This document shows, piece after piece, positions 45,596-54,649 of a stretch of 64,000 nucleotides of DNA. The stretch is from Vibrio algicola (lineage in GTDB: Bacteria; Pseudomonadota; Gammaproteobacteria; Enterobacterales; Vibrionaceae), in contig NZ_CP045700.1 of the NCBI RefSeq assembly GCF_009601765.2, positions 806,001 through 870,000 on the forward strand, written 5' to 3'. The notes below the pieces were generated by a model, which was not told the origin of the DNA, ran no database searches, and saw only the letters and a program-made list of their open reading frames with translations. Position 1 is the stretch's first letter. Every line of letters begins with the position of its first letter. Position numbers and translations under genes: made by a program.

Positions 45596-47368
45596 TTAAA
45601 TTTCGGCCGAAATATTCGTATCCGCTTCTTGTTTGTGATATTCGTTTCTTTGCAATTCGACGATATTACCTTCCGCAACCGCCTCTCGGTAACACGCACT
45701 TAATTTGATGGCAAGATACATATCGGAACGAATAATAATACCGCCATCCCCGACGGGTATCCCCATGACATCGCACCAAGATCGTAACTGACGTTTACGC
45801 CCTGCCAAAATCAAACGAACCCCTTGTTTTTTAAGCTGTATTTGCAAGTCACTGATCATCGACATGACACTGACATCCATGTGCGTAAAACAGGCCACCG
45901 AGTCAATGATCACGCAGCTTAGATCTTTCTTATCAGTCAAATAAACATGCTTTAACAACTGACGTTTAAAGTATGGCGCGTTGAAATAGGTTAATGGTGA
46001 GTTAAAGCGATAAATCAGCAACCCAGGGATAGGCTTGGCTTTATTGCCACTGTCGATCGTTCTTACTCGCCCTTGCTCACTCAGGCCTAAGATTTGATCG
46101 CTCGGGCGCATCACAATTCGTACAAATTGGAATAAACCAAGCAAAACAGCCAAAGTAATACCCGGAATAACACCAATCGCCAATACCGCAATAAAGGTGG
46201 TCACAGCTAAGTAAAAAGCGCTTTTATCTCGCCGTCTTAACGCCCACAGCCCTTTAAGATCAAGCAGTGAGAATGAAGCAATGATCAACACCATACCGAG
46301 TGCTGCAATCGGAATGAATTCCAGTGGCTGGTAGGCAAAAATGGCAATTAAACCAATACTGACCCCGGCAATAATAGACACCAATTGCGATTTACCACCA
46401 TTGGCATCATTAACCGCAGTACGAGAATCAGCGCCACTAATCGCAAAACCAGACGACAAGGCAGAAGCAATATTCGCAAAGCCTAGCGCTCTAAATTCTT
46501 TATCTGCATCAATCTCATAACCATTTTTAGCCGCAAAACTACGCGCGGTCAGCATCATGCTCACAAAGCTCACCATTGCCAAGTTAAAAGCAGGCATCAC
46601 CAATTCTTGACCATCAGCAAGACTAAATAATGGCGCTTGGAATACTGGAAAACCGCCATCAACAGTACCCACAATATCGACACCAAAATTATTTAACTGC
46701 CCAGCCCAAGTTGCCAACGCGGCCAAAGCAATGGCAAACATCGCCGCCGGCCAAGTTGGTTTAAACCGCTTGCACACAAAATAGATAATGGCAGTCGCCG
46801 CACTGATCATCACCGTTTGCCATTGCACATTAGTCAGCATTAAAGGCGTTTCAATCAATTGCTCAAGCATCTGATCTTTATTAAAACTAAGCCCTAATAC
46901 TTTGGCAAATTGACCCACAATGATGGTGATCGCCACCCCATTTAGTAAACCAAGCAAAATCGGACGGGATAAGAAGTCGGCTAAAATACCTAATTTGAAA
47001 TAACTGGCTAATAAACACCATCCTCCAGTCATTAAGGTCATCGTGATCACTAATTGCCAATACACCACAGGATCGCCCCCTGCAAGCGGAGCAACTACTG
47101 CGGCCACCACAGCGCAAGTGGCCGCATCGGGCCCAGTAATTAACTGCCGAGAGGTACCAAAAAAGGCATACACAATCATCGGGAGGGCACACGAATACAA
47201 ACCAACAATTGCACTGACACCCGTTAATTGGGCATAAGCAATAGCAACCGGTAAGGCCACCGCGATCACCGAAAATGAGGCGCGAATATCATCGCCTAAC
47301 CACGCTCGTTGGTAATCTTTAAATTGGTAAAGTCCCGGAGCCCAATAATTTATACATCCCTTAATCAA
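45596..47368 (-). CDS. SulP-family anion transporter with STAS domain
   Basis: Protein of 590 aa. PGLYQFKDYQRAWLGDDIRA leads to about twelve membrane helices (ALPVAIAYAQLTGVSAIVGLYS, family helix 1-2) and a C-terminal cytoplasmic STAS domain (about 430-560, with GLLIYRFNSPLTYFNAPYFK). No ATG precedes the conserved start, and TTG 47368 has AAGGG nine bases upstream, so TTG initiation is proposed. SulP members carry sulfate, bicarbonate or dicarboxylates; the marine context would fit bicarbonate or sulfate. Confidence 0.86.
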   Translation of the reverse strand: MIKGCINYWAPGLYQFKDYQRAWLGDDIRASFSVIAVALPVAIAYAQLTGVSAIVGLYSCALPMIVYAFFGTSRQLITGPDAATCAVVAAVVAPLAGGDPVVYWQLVITMTLMTGGWCLLASYFKLGILADFLSRPILLGLLNGVAITIIVGQFAKVLGLSFNKDQMLEQLIETPLMLTNVQWQTVMISAATAIIYFVCKRFKPTWPAAMFAIALAALATWAGQLNNFGVDIVGTVDGGFPVFQAPLFSLADGQELVMPAFNLAMVSFVSMMLTARSFAAKNGYEIDADKEFRALGFANIASALSSGFAISGADSRTAVNDANGGKSQLVSIIAGVSIGLIAIFAYQPLEFIPIAALGMVLIIASFSLLDLKGLWALRRRDKSAFYLAVTTFIAVLAIGVIPGITLAVLLGLFQFVRIVMRPSDQILGLSEQGRVRTIDSGNKAKPIPGLLIYRFNSPLTYFNAPYFKRQLLKHVYLTDKKDLSCVIIDSVACFTHMDVSVMSMISDLQIQLKKQGVRLILAGRKRQLRSWCDVMGIPVGDGGIIIRSDMYLAIKLSACYREAVAEGNIVELQRNEYHKQEADTNISAEI

Positions 47369-47764
47369 CTCAATTTACCCTTAAATTTTTCAATCAAAAA
47401 ACCACGCCGAATCAGCTAATTATAGCCGAGAGTGTTAAAGATTCGATCATTTATTTCATGAATAATCAACAATTATCCAATTATTTTTTTTGCTGTGACT
47501 TCACACTTTCCCGTTTTCATATCAATTTTTTATGATTCTCTAAAAATCATACTGAAAACTGTGCTACCACCCCGATACATAAAGGCTAAGCCTTGTTTTA
47601 GCCCTTTAAAATTAATTACATCACTAATCATTACCTTATCTTTTAACATAAATACATCAACACTTATTTATCCAATAAAAACAATTGAATAGCCATTAAA
47701 TTCATATTAACCCAACAAATTAGGGGTTGAATTAATTCATCAGCACGTTATGATCCCCCTCGAA
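47369..47764. other. Non-coding region between sulP and ectA
   Basis: AT-rich, with a 65-codon frame at 47495-47692 that shows no domain or ribosome site and is not called. The downstream end leads into the ect operator. Confidence 0.4.
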
Positions 47765-47786
47765 ATTGATTAGTGCACTAAACAAT
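47765..47786. promoter_or_regulatory. MarR-type palindrome upstream of ectA (probable CosR/EctR site)
   Basis: A 22-bp palindrome with core TTAGTGCACTAA and arms ATTG/CAAT matches at 10 of 11 paired positions. It lies about 90 bp before ectA. Vibrio ect operons are repressed by the MarR-type regulator CosR at low salinity. This palindrome has the size and place of such an operator. The regulator is not in the window. Confidence 0.6.
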
Positions 47787-47875
47787 CCTCATAGACATTG
47801 ATGAATTGAGCACTGATTGAAATGACTAACCCACACCCATAATGTTTATGGTGTGAGAAAAAGAAAAATAGGGCA

Positions 47876-48421
47876 ATGATGATTACGGCACCGTGGGTTG
47901 CACACCCCGAAAAAGTGACCAGCACTCAGGACGAGTGGACATTTAGAAAACCCGAAATAAGCGATGGTACTCAGGTCAACAATCTGATCGAATCGTGTCC
48001 CCCTTTAGATACTAACTCGGCGTATTGCAACTTTTTGCAAACCTCCCATTTTAAAGAAACCTGCGTGTTAGCAGAAAAAAATGGTGAACTGGCCGGATTC
48101 GTTTCCGCTTATCTCAAACCTAATACCCCACCCGAACAACCGGTATTATTTGTTTGGCAAGTGGCTGTTTCACCCAACAGTCGCGGTTGTGGATTAGCGT
48201 ACCGCATGATTAAAGCTTTGCTTGAGCGTGATGGTTTAGTGGATGTGTCTGCAATCGAGACCACCATTACCAAAGATAACCTCGGCTCGTGGCGCTTATT
48301 TCGCAAAATTGAGCGAGAAGATGGCGCGCCTGGCAATGTGTCAGTATTTTTGGATAAAGAGCGTCATTTCGATGGAGAACATGACAGCGAATTTTTATTC
48401 CATATCCCACTCGCAAGCTAA
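47876..48421 (+). CDS. ectA: Diaminobutyrate acetyltransferase EctA
   Basis: GNAT enzyme of 181 aa that acetylates L-2,4-diaminobutyrate in ectoine synthesis. FRKPEISDGTQVNNLIESC at about 23-41, LFVWQVAVSPNSRGCGLAYRMIKALL near 91-116 (acetyl-CoA P-loop, here RGCGLA) and ETTITKDNLGSWRLF near 126-140 are EctA features. Two adjacent ATG codons (47876, 47879) are possible. First gene of ectA-ectB-ectC-ask. Confidence 0.92.
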   Translation: MMITAPWVAHPEKVTSTQDEWTFRKPEISDGTQVNNLIESCPPLDTNSAYCNFLQTSHFKETCVLAEKNGELAGFVSAYLKPNTPPEQPVLFVWQVAVSPNSRGCGLAYRMIKALLERDGLVDVSAIETTITKDNLGSWRLFRKIEREDGAPGNVSVFLDKERHFDGEHDSEFLFHIPLAS

Positions 48422-48588
48422 TACTCTTGCTGCTAAAACGCTTTAGTTTTATTACTTAATAAACTTTATTGCTTAATAAACACAAAGCGTCTTATTAAAT
48501 CGAACATAAAAACAAATTCACTCAGATCAATCTGAAGCATAAACACATCTATAGATTGATAAAAATGAAATGGAAGACAGGATCAGAC

Positions 48589-49854
48589 ATGAATATCTTT
48601 AAAAAGCACGAATCAAACGTTCAATGTTATGCCAACAATTTCCCCGTTGTATTTTCATCTGCAAAAGGTTGCTGGCTACACACCGAAAACGGCGATCGCT
48701 ACTTAGATTTTCTTGCCGGTGCAGGTTCATTGAATTACGGACACAACAATCCCGTTCTCAAAAAAGCATTACTTGATTACATCGATCAAGACGGGTTAAC
48801 CCACGGTTTAGATATGCATTCAGAAGCTAAAGCGCATTTTCTAACCAGCTTCACCGAGAAGATTTTACAGCCGCGCGAACTGGAATATAAAGTTCAGTTC
48901 ACCGGCCCAACTGGTACCAATGCGGTTGAATCTGCTATGAAATTGGCGCGTAAAGTAAAAAATCGCACCAATATCGTTGCCTTTACCAATGGTTTCCACG
49001 GAGTTTCTTACGGCGCATTAGCCGCAACCGGTAATCAGCATCATCGTGGTGGCGCAGCAATGCCGCTCTCTGGTGTGACGCGTATTCCATACGAAGGTTA
49101 TGCCGATATCGATGGTTTAGCATTATTTGAAACCATGCTCAACGATAACTCAGGTGGCCTAGATAAACCCGCTGCCGCGCTCGTTGAGGTAGTGCAAGGC
49201 GAAGGTGGTTTAAACGCCGCATCAAATGAATGGTTACAGCGTTTAAGTAAGATTTGTAAAGACAACGATGTATTGCTGATTGTCGATGACATTCAAGCGG
49301 GTTGTGGTCGTACTGGTACCTTCTTTAGTTTTGAACCTGCCGGCATTAAGCCCGACATGGTGACATTATCAAAATCAATCGGTGGTTACGGCTTACCAAT
49401 GGCGATCATGCTCATGAAGCCAGAGTTAGACCAATGGGCTCCGGGTGAGCATAACGGTACTTTCCGTGGTAACAACCATGCCTTTATCACCGCCGCCGAA
49501 GCGATTGATACTTATTGGCACAATGATGATTTTGAGACTCATATTAAAGATCGCGCCGCGCAGTTAAATAAAGCACTGCAAAAGACACTTAAGCAATATT
49601 CAAACTTATTTGTCGGGATTAAAGGTCGCGGATTAATGCAAGGTATTGAGTGTAAAGACGGTGATGTGGCTGATTTAATCACCAGCGATTGTTTTGAAAA
49701 TGGCATGGTGATCGAAACCGCCGGCCCGAATGACGAAGTGGTGAAATTCTTCTGTCCATTAACCGTCAGCGAGTCTGAGCTTGAACAAGGTATTCATATC
49801 TTCGAAAAAGCCGTTGCGAAAGTATCGACTCAGTTAACTCGGAGGGCTTCCTAG
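48589..49854 (+). CDS. ectB: Diaminobutyrate-2-oxoglutarate transaminase EctB
   Basis: PLP aminotransferase of 421 aa from ATG 48589 with CAGGATCAG upstream; an upstream frame start at 48556 is not needed. Converts aspartate semialdehyde to diaminobutyrate. FTGPTGTNAVESAMKLARK at about 104-122, the PLP-contact Asp in LLIVDDIQAGCGRTGTFFSFE at about 236-256, and the Schiff-base Lys in MVTLSKSIGGYGLPMA at about 263-278. Length equals vibrio EctB. A 145-bp gap separates it from ectC. Confidence 0.94.
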   Translation: MNIFKKHESNVQCYANNFPVVFSSAKGCWLHTENGDRYLDFLAGAGSLNYGHNNPVLKKALLDYIDQDGLTHGLDMHSEAKAHFLTSFTEKILQPRELEYKVQFTGPTGTNAVESAMKLARKVKNRTNIVAFTNGFHGVSYGALAATGNQHHRGGAAMPLSGVTRIPYEGYADIDGLALFETMLNDNSGGLDKPAAALVEVVQGEGGLNAASNEWLQRLSKICKDNDVLLIVDDIQAGCGRTGTFFSFEPAGIKPDMVTLSKSIGGYGLPMAIMLMKPELDQWAPGEHNGTFRGNNHAFITAAEAIDTYWHNDDFETHIKDRAAQLNKALQKTLKQYSNLFVGIKGRGLMQGIECKDGDVADLITSDCFENGMVIETAGPNDEVVKFFCPLTVSESELEQGIHIFEKAVAKVSTQLTRRAS

Positions 49855-49999
49855 CCACTCGGATTGTTTGACCACAAGCCAATCGCTGAAAGATGAGATC
49901 TTAGGGGGTCTCCCTCTCAATAAAATACCAGTGTGGCAAGCGTTAGCAATACGCCAGTAAAGCTTAATAGAATTAAAGCTAAGATTTAAAGGATTAGAA

Positions 50000-50386
50000 A
50001 TGATAGTAAGAACATTAGAAGAATGCCAAAACAGTGAACGTCGTGTCGTAGCAGAAACATGGGAAAGTGTGCGTATGTTATTGCGTGACGACAATATGGG
50101 TTTCTCGTTCCACATTACCAATATTTATGCCGGAACCGACACCCATATTCACTACCAGAATCACTTAGAGTCGGTGTACTGCATCTCTGGTGAAGGCGAA
50201 ATTGAAGTGGTTGATGGTGAAACTTACCCAATCAAACCTGGCACGCTTTATATTCTGGATAAACATGATGAGCACCAACTTCGCGCTTATAAAGACGCCG
50301 ATATGGTGATGGCTTGTGTCTTCAATCCGCCAATCACTGGCGCAGAGACGCATGATGAGAATGGTGTCTATCCACTGATCGACTAA
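50000..50386 (+). CDS. ectC: L-ectoine synthase EctC
   Basis: Cupin enzyme of 128 aa closing N-acetyl-diaminobutyrate to ectoine. [19 protein letters not shown] is the family start. The iron-binding cupin residues lie in [19 protein letters not shown] (about 52-70) and [11 protein letters not shown] (about 88-98). RBS AAAGGATTAG. The standard length and order confirm it. Confidence 0.95.
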   Translation: MIVRTLEECQNSERRVVAETWESVRMLLRDDNMGFSFHITNIYAGTDTHIHYQNHLESVYCISGEGEIEVVDGETYPIKPGTLYILDKHDEHQLRAYKDADMVMACVFNPPITGAETHDENGVYPLID

Positions 50387-50408
50387 ATCCCCATCTTAAT
50401 TGAATGAC

Positions 50409-50465
50409 TATGTTCATGAGGCTGCACTTTCTTGTCGCCTCACTGCAACATCAATTACTTTGGGA
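50409..50465. repeat. Shortened copy of the 126-bp repeat
   Basis: CGCCTCACTGCAACATCAAT...TACTTTGGG matches the reverse complement of the left end of the element at 6649-6774, and TTCATGAGGCTGCACTT resembles its core with a gap. The right terminus is missing. It lies in the ectC-ask gap. Confidence 0.6.
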
Positions 50466-50578
50466 GTTGATCAATAGAAACGTTCAATTCCAGTTAACTT
50501 CGTATTCATGTTTTATCAATTTTTATCCCGACCACTTGTGACCACTTTCCAAGTGAACCGGATATACAGGAGACTATT

Positions 50579-52114
50579 TTGACTTCTTCAACTAGAAGCC
50601 ACACTTCAGATTCAAAAACTTCAGCCGCTGCTAATACCCCTAACAACCCGTCAATCGGTCATAGCGTCGAAAAGATCGGTGGCACGTCAATGTCTGCCTT
50701 TGACGCTGTATTAGACAATATTCTACTGCGCCCAGAAAACCCATATAACCGCATGTTCGTGGTATCGGCTTATGGTGGCATTACCGATGCATTATTAGAA
50801 TGTAAGCGTACAGGCAGCTCAGGTATCTTCCGCTTAGTCGAAAATCGTGATGATACTTGGACAGATGCAATGAATGAGTTAGAGCAACGCATGCTATTGA
50901 TTAATGAAAACATGTTTGCCGATCCAATCAGTCGCCGTCGCGCCGATACGTTTATTAAAGATCGCCTTGCTAAAGCCAGCAGCTGTATCAGCAATATCAT
51001 GGAAACTTGCCAATACGGCCAGTTCTCAATGCCACATTACCTGCCTCAAATTCGAGAGTTTTTATCTTCTATCGGTGAGGCGCACAGTGCCTACAATACT
51101 TGTTTGAAGCTAAAAACTCTTGGCGTTAATGCGACCTTTGTTGACCTTTCAGGTTGGGACAGCGATGAAAATGGCCAAGTAGTTTCAGGCAAACTAGATT
51201 GTATTATTGAAAAAGCATGGTCGAAAATTGATGTCAGCAAAGAACTGCCGATTGTTACCGGTTATGTGTATTGCGATGAAGGGTTAATGAAAACCTACGA
51301 CCGTGGTTACAGTGAAATGACCTTCAGCCGTTTAGCGGTATTGTCACAAGCTCAAAAAGCAGTGATCCATAAAGAGTATCATTTAAGCACCGCCGACCCA
51401 CGTGTTGTCGGCCCTGAAAAAGTGCGCCCGATGGGAAAAACCAACTACGATGTCGCCGACCAACTGGCTAACTTAGGAATGGAAGCCATCCACCCTAATG
51501 CCGCCGCCGGCTTGCGTAAAAGTGGCATTGAGCTGGTGATCAAAAACACCTTTGAGCCAGAGCATAACGGCACCTTAATATCGCACAGCTACGATCCGCA
51601 CAGCGATGCAGACAGCGCCGATAAAGTCGAGATCATCGCCGGTCGTAATAAAGTCTTTGCATTGCATGTGTTTGATCAAGCGATGGTCGGTCAGGTGGAT
51701 AACGTCGGTTATGAATTAATGGAGATCATTAATGATGAGCGCGTTCAATTAGTCGGTAAAGAGATGAATGCCAACTCGATAACCTATTACTTAGGCGGCA
51801 ATTCAAATAGTAAAAACAAAGTGCTATCACGCGCCGAGAAAACGTTCCCGAACGCAAAAATCACCGGCAAGATGGTCGCCTTGATTTCAGTTATTGGTGC
51901 CTCGATTGATACCAACAAAGCATTAAGCCACGGCATGATCGCGTTAATGAATCAAGACATCACCCCAAAAGCCGCCCACTCTTCAATGCGAAATGTAGAC
52001 GTACAATTTGTGGTCGATGATGAAAATTACGAAGCGGCAATCTGCACCTTGCACGATGAATTTATCGAACACAGCGTGACAGAAAACCTGCGTAAGAAAG
52101 TAAAAGCAGCGTAG
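50579..52114 (+). CDS. ask: Ectoine-operon aspartate kinase (Ask_ect)
   Basis: Aspartokinase of 511 aa starting at TTG 50579, supported by CAGGAG seven bases upstream. VEKIGGTSMSAFDAV (about 30-44) is the family KxGGTS motif, and TGYVYCDEGLMKTYDRGYSEMTFSRLA near 221-247 the catalytic/substrate region. C-terminal ACT domains follow from about 375. The ~30-residue Ser/Thr-rich leader (SSTRSHTSDSKTSAAANTPN) is unusual. Found at the end of vibrio ect operons as a kinase that supplies aspartyl phosphate for ectoine. Confidence 0.92.
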   Translation: MTSSTRSHTSDSKTSAAANTPNNPSIGHSVEKIGGTSMSAFDAVLDNILLRPENPYNRMFVVSAYGGITDALLECKRTGSSGIFRLVENRDDTWTDAMNELEQRMLLINENMFADPISRRRADTFIKDRLAKASSCISNIMETCQYGQFSMPHYLPQIREFLSSIGEAHSAYNTCLKLKTLGVNATFVDLSGWDSDENGQVVSGKLDCIIEKAWSKIDVSKELPIVTGYVYCDEGLMKTYDRGYSEMTFSRLAVLSQAQKAVIHKEYHLSTADPRVVGPEKVRPMGKTNYDVADQLANLGMEAIHPNAAAGLRKSGIELVIKNTFEPEHNGTLISHSYDPHSDADSADKVEIIAGRNKVFALHVFDQAMVGQVDNVGYELMEIINDERVQLVGKEMNANSITYYLGGNSNSKNKVLSRAEKTFPNAKITGKMVALISVIGASIDTNKALSHGMIALMNQDITPKAAHSSMRNVDVQFVVDDENYEAAICTLHDEFIEHSVTENLRKKVKAA

Positions 52115-52140
52115 GTTGTTGCGTTGTTAATTTAGATTAA

Positions 52141-52165
52141 AGCCAGCTGAGAAGCTGGCTTTTTT
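52141..52165 (+). terminator. Intrinsic terminator after the ect operon
   Basis: AGCCAGCT-GAGA-AGCTGGCT followed by five T. Confidence 0.88.
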
Positions 52166-52314
52166 GGTTTGCCGCTTTCCCTCAAAATACTGGAGCTTGC
52201 TGTGATGCTGGTTTAGATGATTTAACAGCTTTGGATCTAACGCGGTTTTGGACAATTTTGAGTTAGTGATTTTACTAATTTAGTAAATTACGGATTAGTT
52301 GATGTATGGAAAAA

Positions 52315-52410
52315 GTAACGCCGCGTTAAGCGGACTAAAATTGCGGGTTAAAATGTGTAGCGAAGCGAAACGTAACCCACTGTTTTAGTTCCGTTTAAAC
52401 GCCTTGTTAA
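52315..52410 (-). other. attC site of the DUF2971 cassette
   Basis: On the minus strand it begins TTAACAAGGCGTTTAAACGG and ends TCCGCTTAACGCGGCGTTAC, the R''-L''...L'-R' order of attC, with complementary arms CTAAAACAGTGGGTTACG / TAACCCGCAATTTTAG and an unpaired TTCGCTTCGC apex. The cassette stop codon TAA is inside the first core site. Confidence 0.82.
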
Positions 52411-53171
52411 GTTGCTTCTAACCTATACTGATCACGAGACATCTGAGCCTTTATAATTTTAGGATTACATGTATCACTCATGGATAATGTATGTACTAAA
52501 CTTTTTAAAACATCAAAGTCATCATCAGAAATATTAACACCGCCGATAACTTTCGTGATCATACTTCGATCAATATTATGGATGCCAGGGCCTTTCTGCA
52601 TTGCAAGCACTCTATATTCTGACTCATATTTCCAATCAAGAGACTTAGTCAAAAACACGTCTTTAACTGCATTGAAATCTCTAGTTCCCGCTGTAATCAT
52701 TGGCATGTTATTTGAATATTCAACATCCCACCCAAATAGTTTTTCTTCGACATTGCCCATGTGCATTTCATAGTCTTTGTGTGACAAAGTAAATTCAATT
52801 ACAAAGCCTTTATGATTATCTGCATAATGCGACCACATCAGTAAATTGTCGGGTGTTTTTGTTAAGCAACATATTCCAACTTCACCAATAATCCCTTCGT
52901 GAAACTCTCCAGTTTCTAATGAAGCCCTCATTTGACTAAGCATCTTATCTTTTGTTTGCTCAAGGCCAATTTTTGACAATCCCAATTGTCTCCCTGCTTC
53001 ACTAAATATATCTGGTCGAGTGTTTACATACTCCATCGACTTTTCAATGTCATAAGCTGTTTTACAATCAAAAGGATCATTAAAATCAGAATAATGGCTA
53101 AACTTCATAGTTCCATCAGACAATATGCGTTTTGAGCCTTCCGAGAATGGTAGATATTTATAAACTTTCAA
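52407..53171 (-). CDS. DUF2971 domain protein, cassette gene
   Basis: Protein of 254 aa. KYLPFSEGSKRILSDGTMKFSHYSDFNDPFDCKT at about 4-37 is the DUF2971 start, LMWSHYADNHKGFVIEF near 115-131 the middle motif, and LDWKYESEYRVLA near 183-195 the third. The conserved Tyr, FNDPFD, WSHYAxxHxGF and ExExR residues suggest an enzyme, but its activity is unknown. DUF2971 genes often occur in mobile and defence-rich regions. Last cassette of the array. No own promoter is obvious. Confidence 0.82.
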   Translation of the reverse strand: MKVYKYLPFSEGSKRILSDGTMKFSHYSDFNDPFDCKTAYDIEKSMEYVNTRPDIFSEAGRQLGLSKIGLEQTKDKMLSQMRASLETGEFHEGIIGEVGICCLTKTPDNLLMWSHYADNHKGFVIEFTLSHKDYEMHMGNVEEKLFGWDVEYSNNMPMITAGTRDFNAVKDVFLTKSLDWKYESEYRVLAMQKGPGIHNIDRSMITKVIGGVNISDDDFDVLKSLVHTLSMSDTCNPKIIKAQMSRDQYRLEAT

Positions 53172-53199
53172 TATGTGAGTTCCTGAAATTTATGATTGC

Positions 53200-53271
53200 A
53201 ACTTAACGCCCGCATTTGCGGCTGGTTTGGAGCGCAGCGGAAAACCAGTCCGACAACATGCGTTTGTTAGA
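53200..53271 (-). other. attC site of the membrane-protein cassette
   Basis: Reads TCTAACAAACGCATGTTGTC...GCAAATGCGGGCGTTAAGTT on the minus strand, a compact 72-bp attC with ACTGGTTTTCCGCTGCGC arms pairing with GCTCCAAACCAGC. It contains the TAA of the upstream cassette gene. Confidence 0.88.
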
Positions 53272-54070
53272 TTTTTACTGGCGATAAATTACGATGGCCG
53301 AAGTACACTAGGAAAGATGCGAATATACAAAATCCTGCTCCCACCCATACATACCAATCAGTTTTTCCATTAATCAAATGCCAAACGGCAAAACACCCAA
53401 AGCCGCCGTAAGCTATTGAACCAAAGTATTTCATAAACCTTGGAGATTGCATTAGCTGATCGAACTCGCCGACTATGGGAAGTAGACGTAATATCTTTGA
53501 TTGTGAACTAGATAGACGTATACCGTCGGACTTAACTATTTCTTTTACACCTTTTATTTTTCCCGCGATAGAAAATTCCTCGCTGGAGCTTCCGTTGTGT
53601 ATTATTTGAATTACCAGATAGTCTGCATGATCAAGAAAATCAAAATCTATTGAAAACACAGCCCCTTGTTCTTGCTGAGTCACTTCACCCAAAGTTACTA
53701 AGTTTGACTCAGTGCTAACATCAATGATTTGTATATCAAGAAGCTCAATGCCATCAGGAGTAACTACTCTTAGCTGGTCTCTTTCAACCAAGTCAGATTT
53801 ATCAATCGTATCTCGCCCAGCGTTCCAGAGTACTAATTTGGTAACGCACACACGCTCTTGGGCCTGACCTTTATAATGCACTTCTAATCCATCAAGAGCT
53901 TGGTTCAAGCCTTCTATAATTGTGTTGCTTGAAGAGTCGTAACAAGGTGTCTTATCTTTTTTAGATCTGACATAGAAAATAATTGCCAAAACAATACCAA
54001 ATAGGGCTAAGGCGAAACTGCCCAAGGTTATATATGGGTTTTGCGAAAGTGTTTGAAGGTCTATTTGCAT
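53267..54070 (-). CDS. Cassette membrane protein of unknown function
   Basis: Protein of 267 aa with one N-terminal membrane helix (about 13-34), a ~165-residue soluble beta-rich domain (VTKLVLWNAGRDTIDKSDL, RVVTPDGIELLDIQIIDVST) and two C-terminal helices (about 214-256) ending FGHRNLSPVKI. The soluble part resembles regulatory or sensor domains of membrane effectors only in general layout. No family was recognised. Middle cassette of the array. Confidence 0.75.
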   Translation of the reverse strand: MQIDLQTLSQNPYITLGSFALALFGIVLAIIFYVRSKKDKTPCYDSSSNTIIEGLNQALDGLEVHYKGQAQERVCVTKLVLWNAGRDTIDKSDLVERDQLRVVTPDGIELLDIQIIDVSTESNLVTLGEVTQQEQGAVFSIDFDFLDHADYLVIQIIHNGSSSEEFSIAGKIKGVKEIVKSDGIRLSSSQSKILRLLPIVGEFDQLMQSPRFMKYFGSIAYGGFGCFAVWHLINGKTDWYVWVGAGFCIFASFLVYFGHRNLSPVKI

Positions 54071-54083
54071 TCTTGCTCCTGAA

Positions 54084-54174
54084 ATCTAACGCTTTGCTAA
54101 GCGGCTAAGTACAATTTGCTATAATGCGCGGAGCGCGAGCAAACTGTACGTGTCCGTTTGAGCAACTTGTTATA
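54084..54174 (-). other. attC site of the first cassette
   Basis: On the minus strand TATAACAAGTTGCTCAAACG opens and AGCCGCTTAGCAAAGCGTTAGAT (last 23 bases) closes a 91-bp imperfect palindrome with GCTCGCGCTCCGCGC at the apex. GTTAGAT is a canonical attC 3' core. Confidence 0.9.
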
Positions 54175-54649
54175 TGCCTTTATTCAATGACATTTGAGCA
54201 TCTTGAATTTTTAAAGTGATATCAATACTACTTTCAAGTTTTGAAGATGTAGCAAAGCCTATTTTATCTTTCGTTCGTTGGACTTCGGGCCAAACTTCAG
54301 CGTAAACAGCTAAACATGCCTTAACAACCTTAAAGTTTACGTCCAGAACAATATGGGCTAACCAATCAAACTGTTCTTCTTTGCCTTTAAACCCAACAGC
54401 ACGATTTTCTTTCTTAATACTGCCGTCCTGTTTAAGTTCATACTTCCTTGTTTTGACTTCTATTTTACCGAATTTTTTGTTCTTAATATCAAATCCTTGC
54501 GTAACAGCAGTTTGCTTTTCTCCGCCTAAGGCTTCTAAAACAAGAAATTCACCGTAATCACCTACTAAATCTCGAATTCCATTTTTAGACAAGAATTGGT
54601 TTATCTCAATTTGAGATTCAATAGCTTCTTTTAGTGACGATATTGGCAT
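54170..54649 (-). CDS. PD-(D/E)xK nuclease-like cassette protein
   Basis: Protein of 159 aa. GDYGEFLVLEALGG at about 29-42, followed by GFDIKNKKFGKIEVKTRKYE at about 52-71, gives the E...D...ExK order of PD-(D/E)xK nucleases (Glu 33, Asp 54, Glu 64, Lys 66 approximately). A good AAGGAGG ribosome site lies 5-12 bases before the ATG. The small size and lack of a DNA-binding domain are typical of cassette-borne restriction-like proteins of unknown target. It may be a nuclease or a nuclease-fold binding protein. First cassette, closest to any array promoter. Confidence 0.72.
   Translation of the reverse strand: MPISSLKEAIESQIEINQFLSKNGIRDLVGDYGEFLVLEALGGEKQTAVTQGFDIKNKKFGKIEVKTRKYELKQDGSIKKENRAVGFKGKEEQFDWLAHIVLDVNFKVVKACLAVYAEVWPEVQRTKDKIGFATSSKLESSIDITLKIQDAQMSLNKGI

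Noticed and set aside
47495..47692. 65-codon ORF between sulP and ectA
   Set aside because: Low-complexity AT-driven composition, no ribosome site, no recognisable domain.
49855..49999. A 145-bp gap between ectB and ectC with an open frame reading SQSLKDEILGGLPLNKIPVW
   Set aside because: No ATG or GTG start and no ribosome site; ectB already has the family length. Recorded only as an unusually long operon gap.
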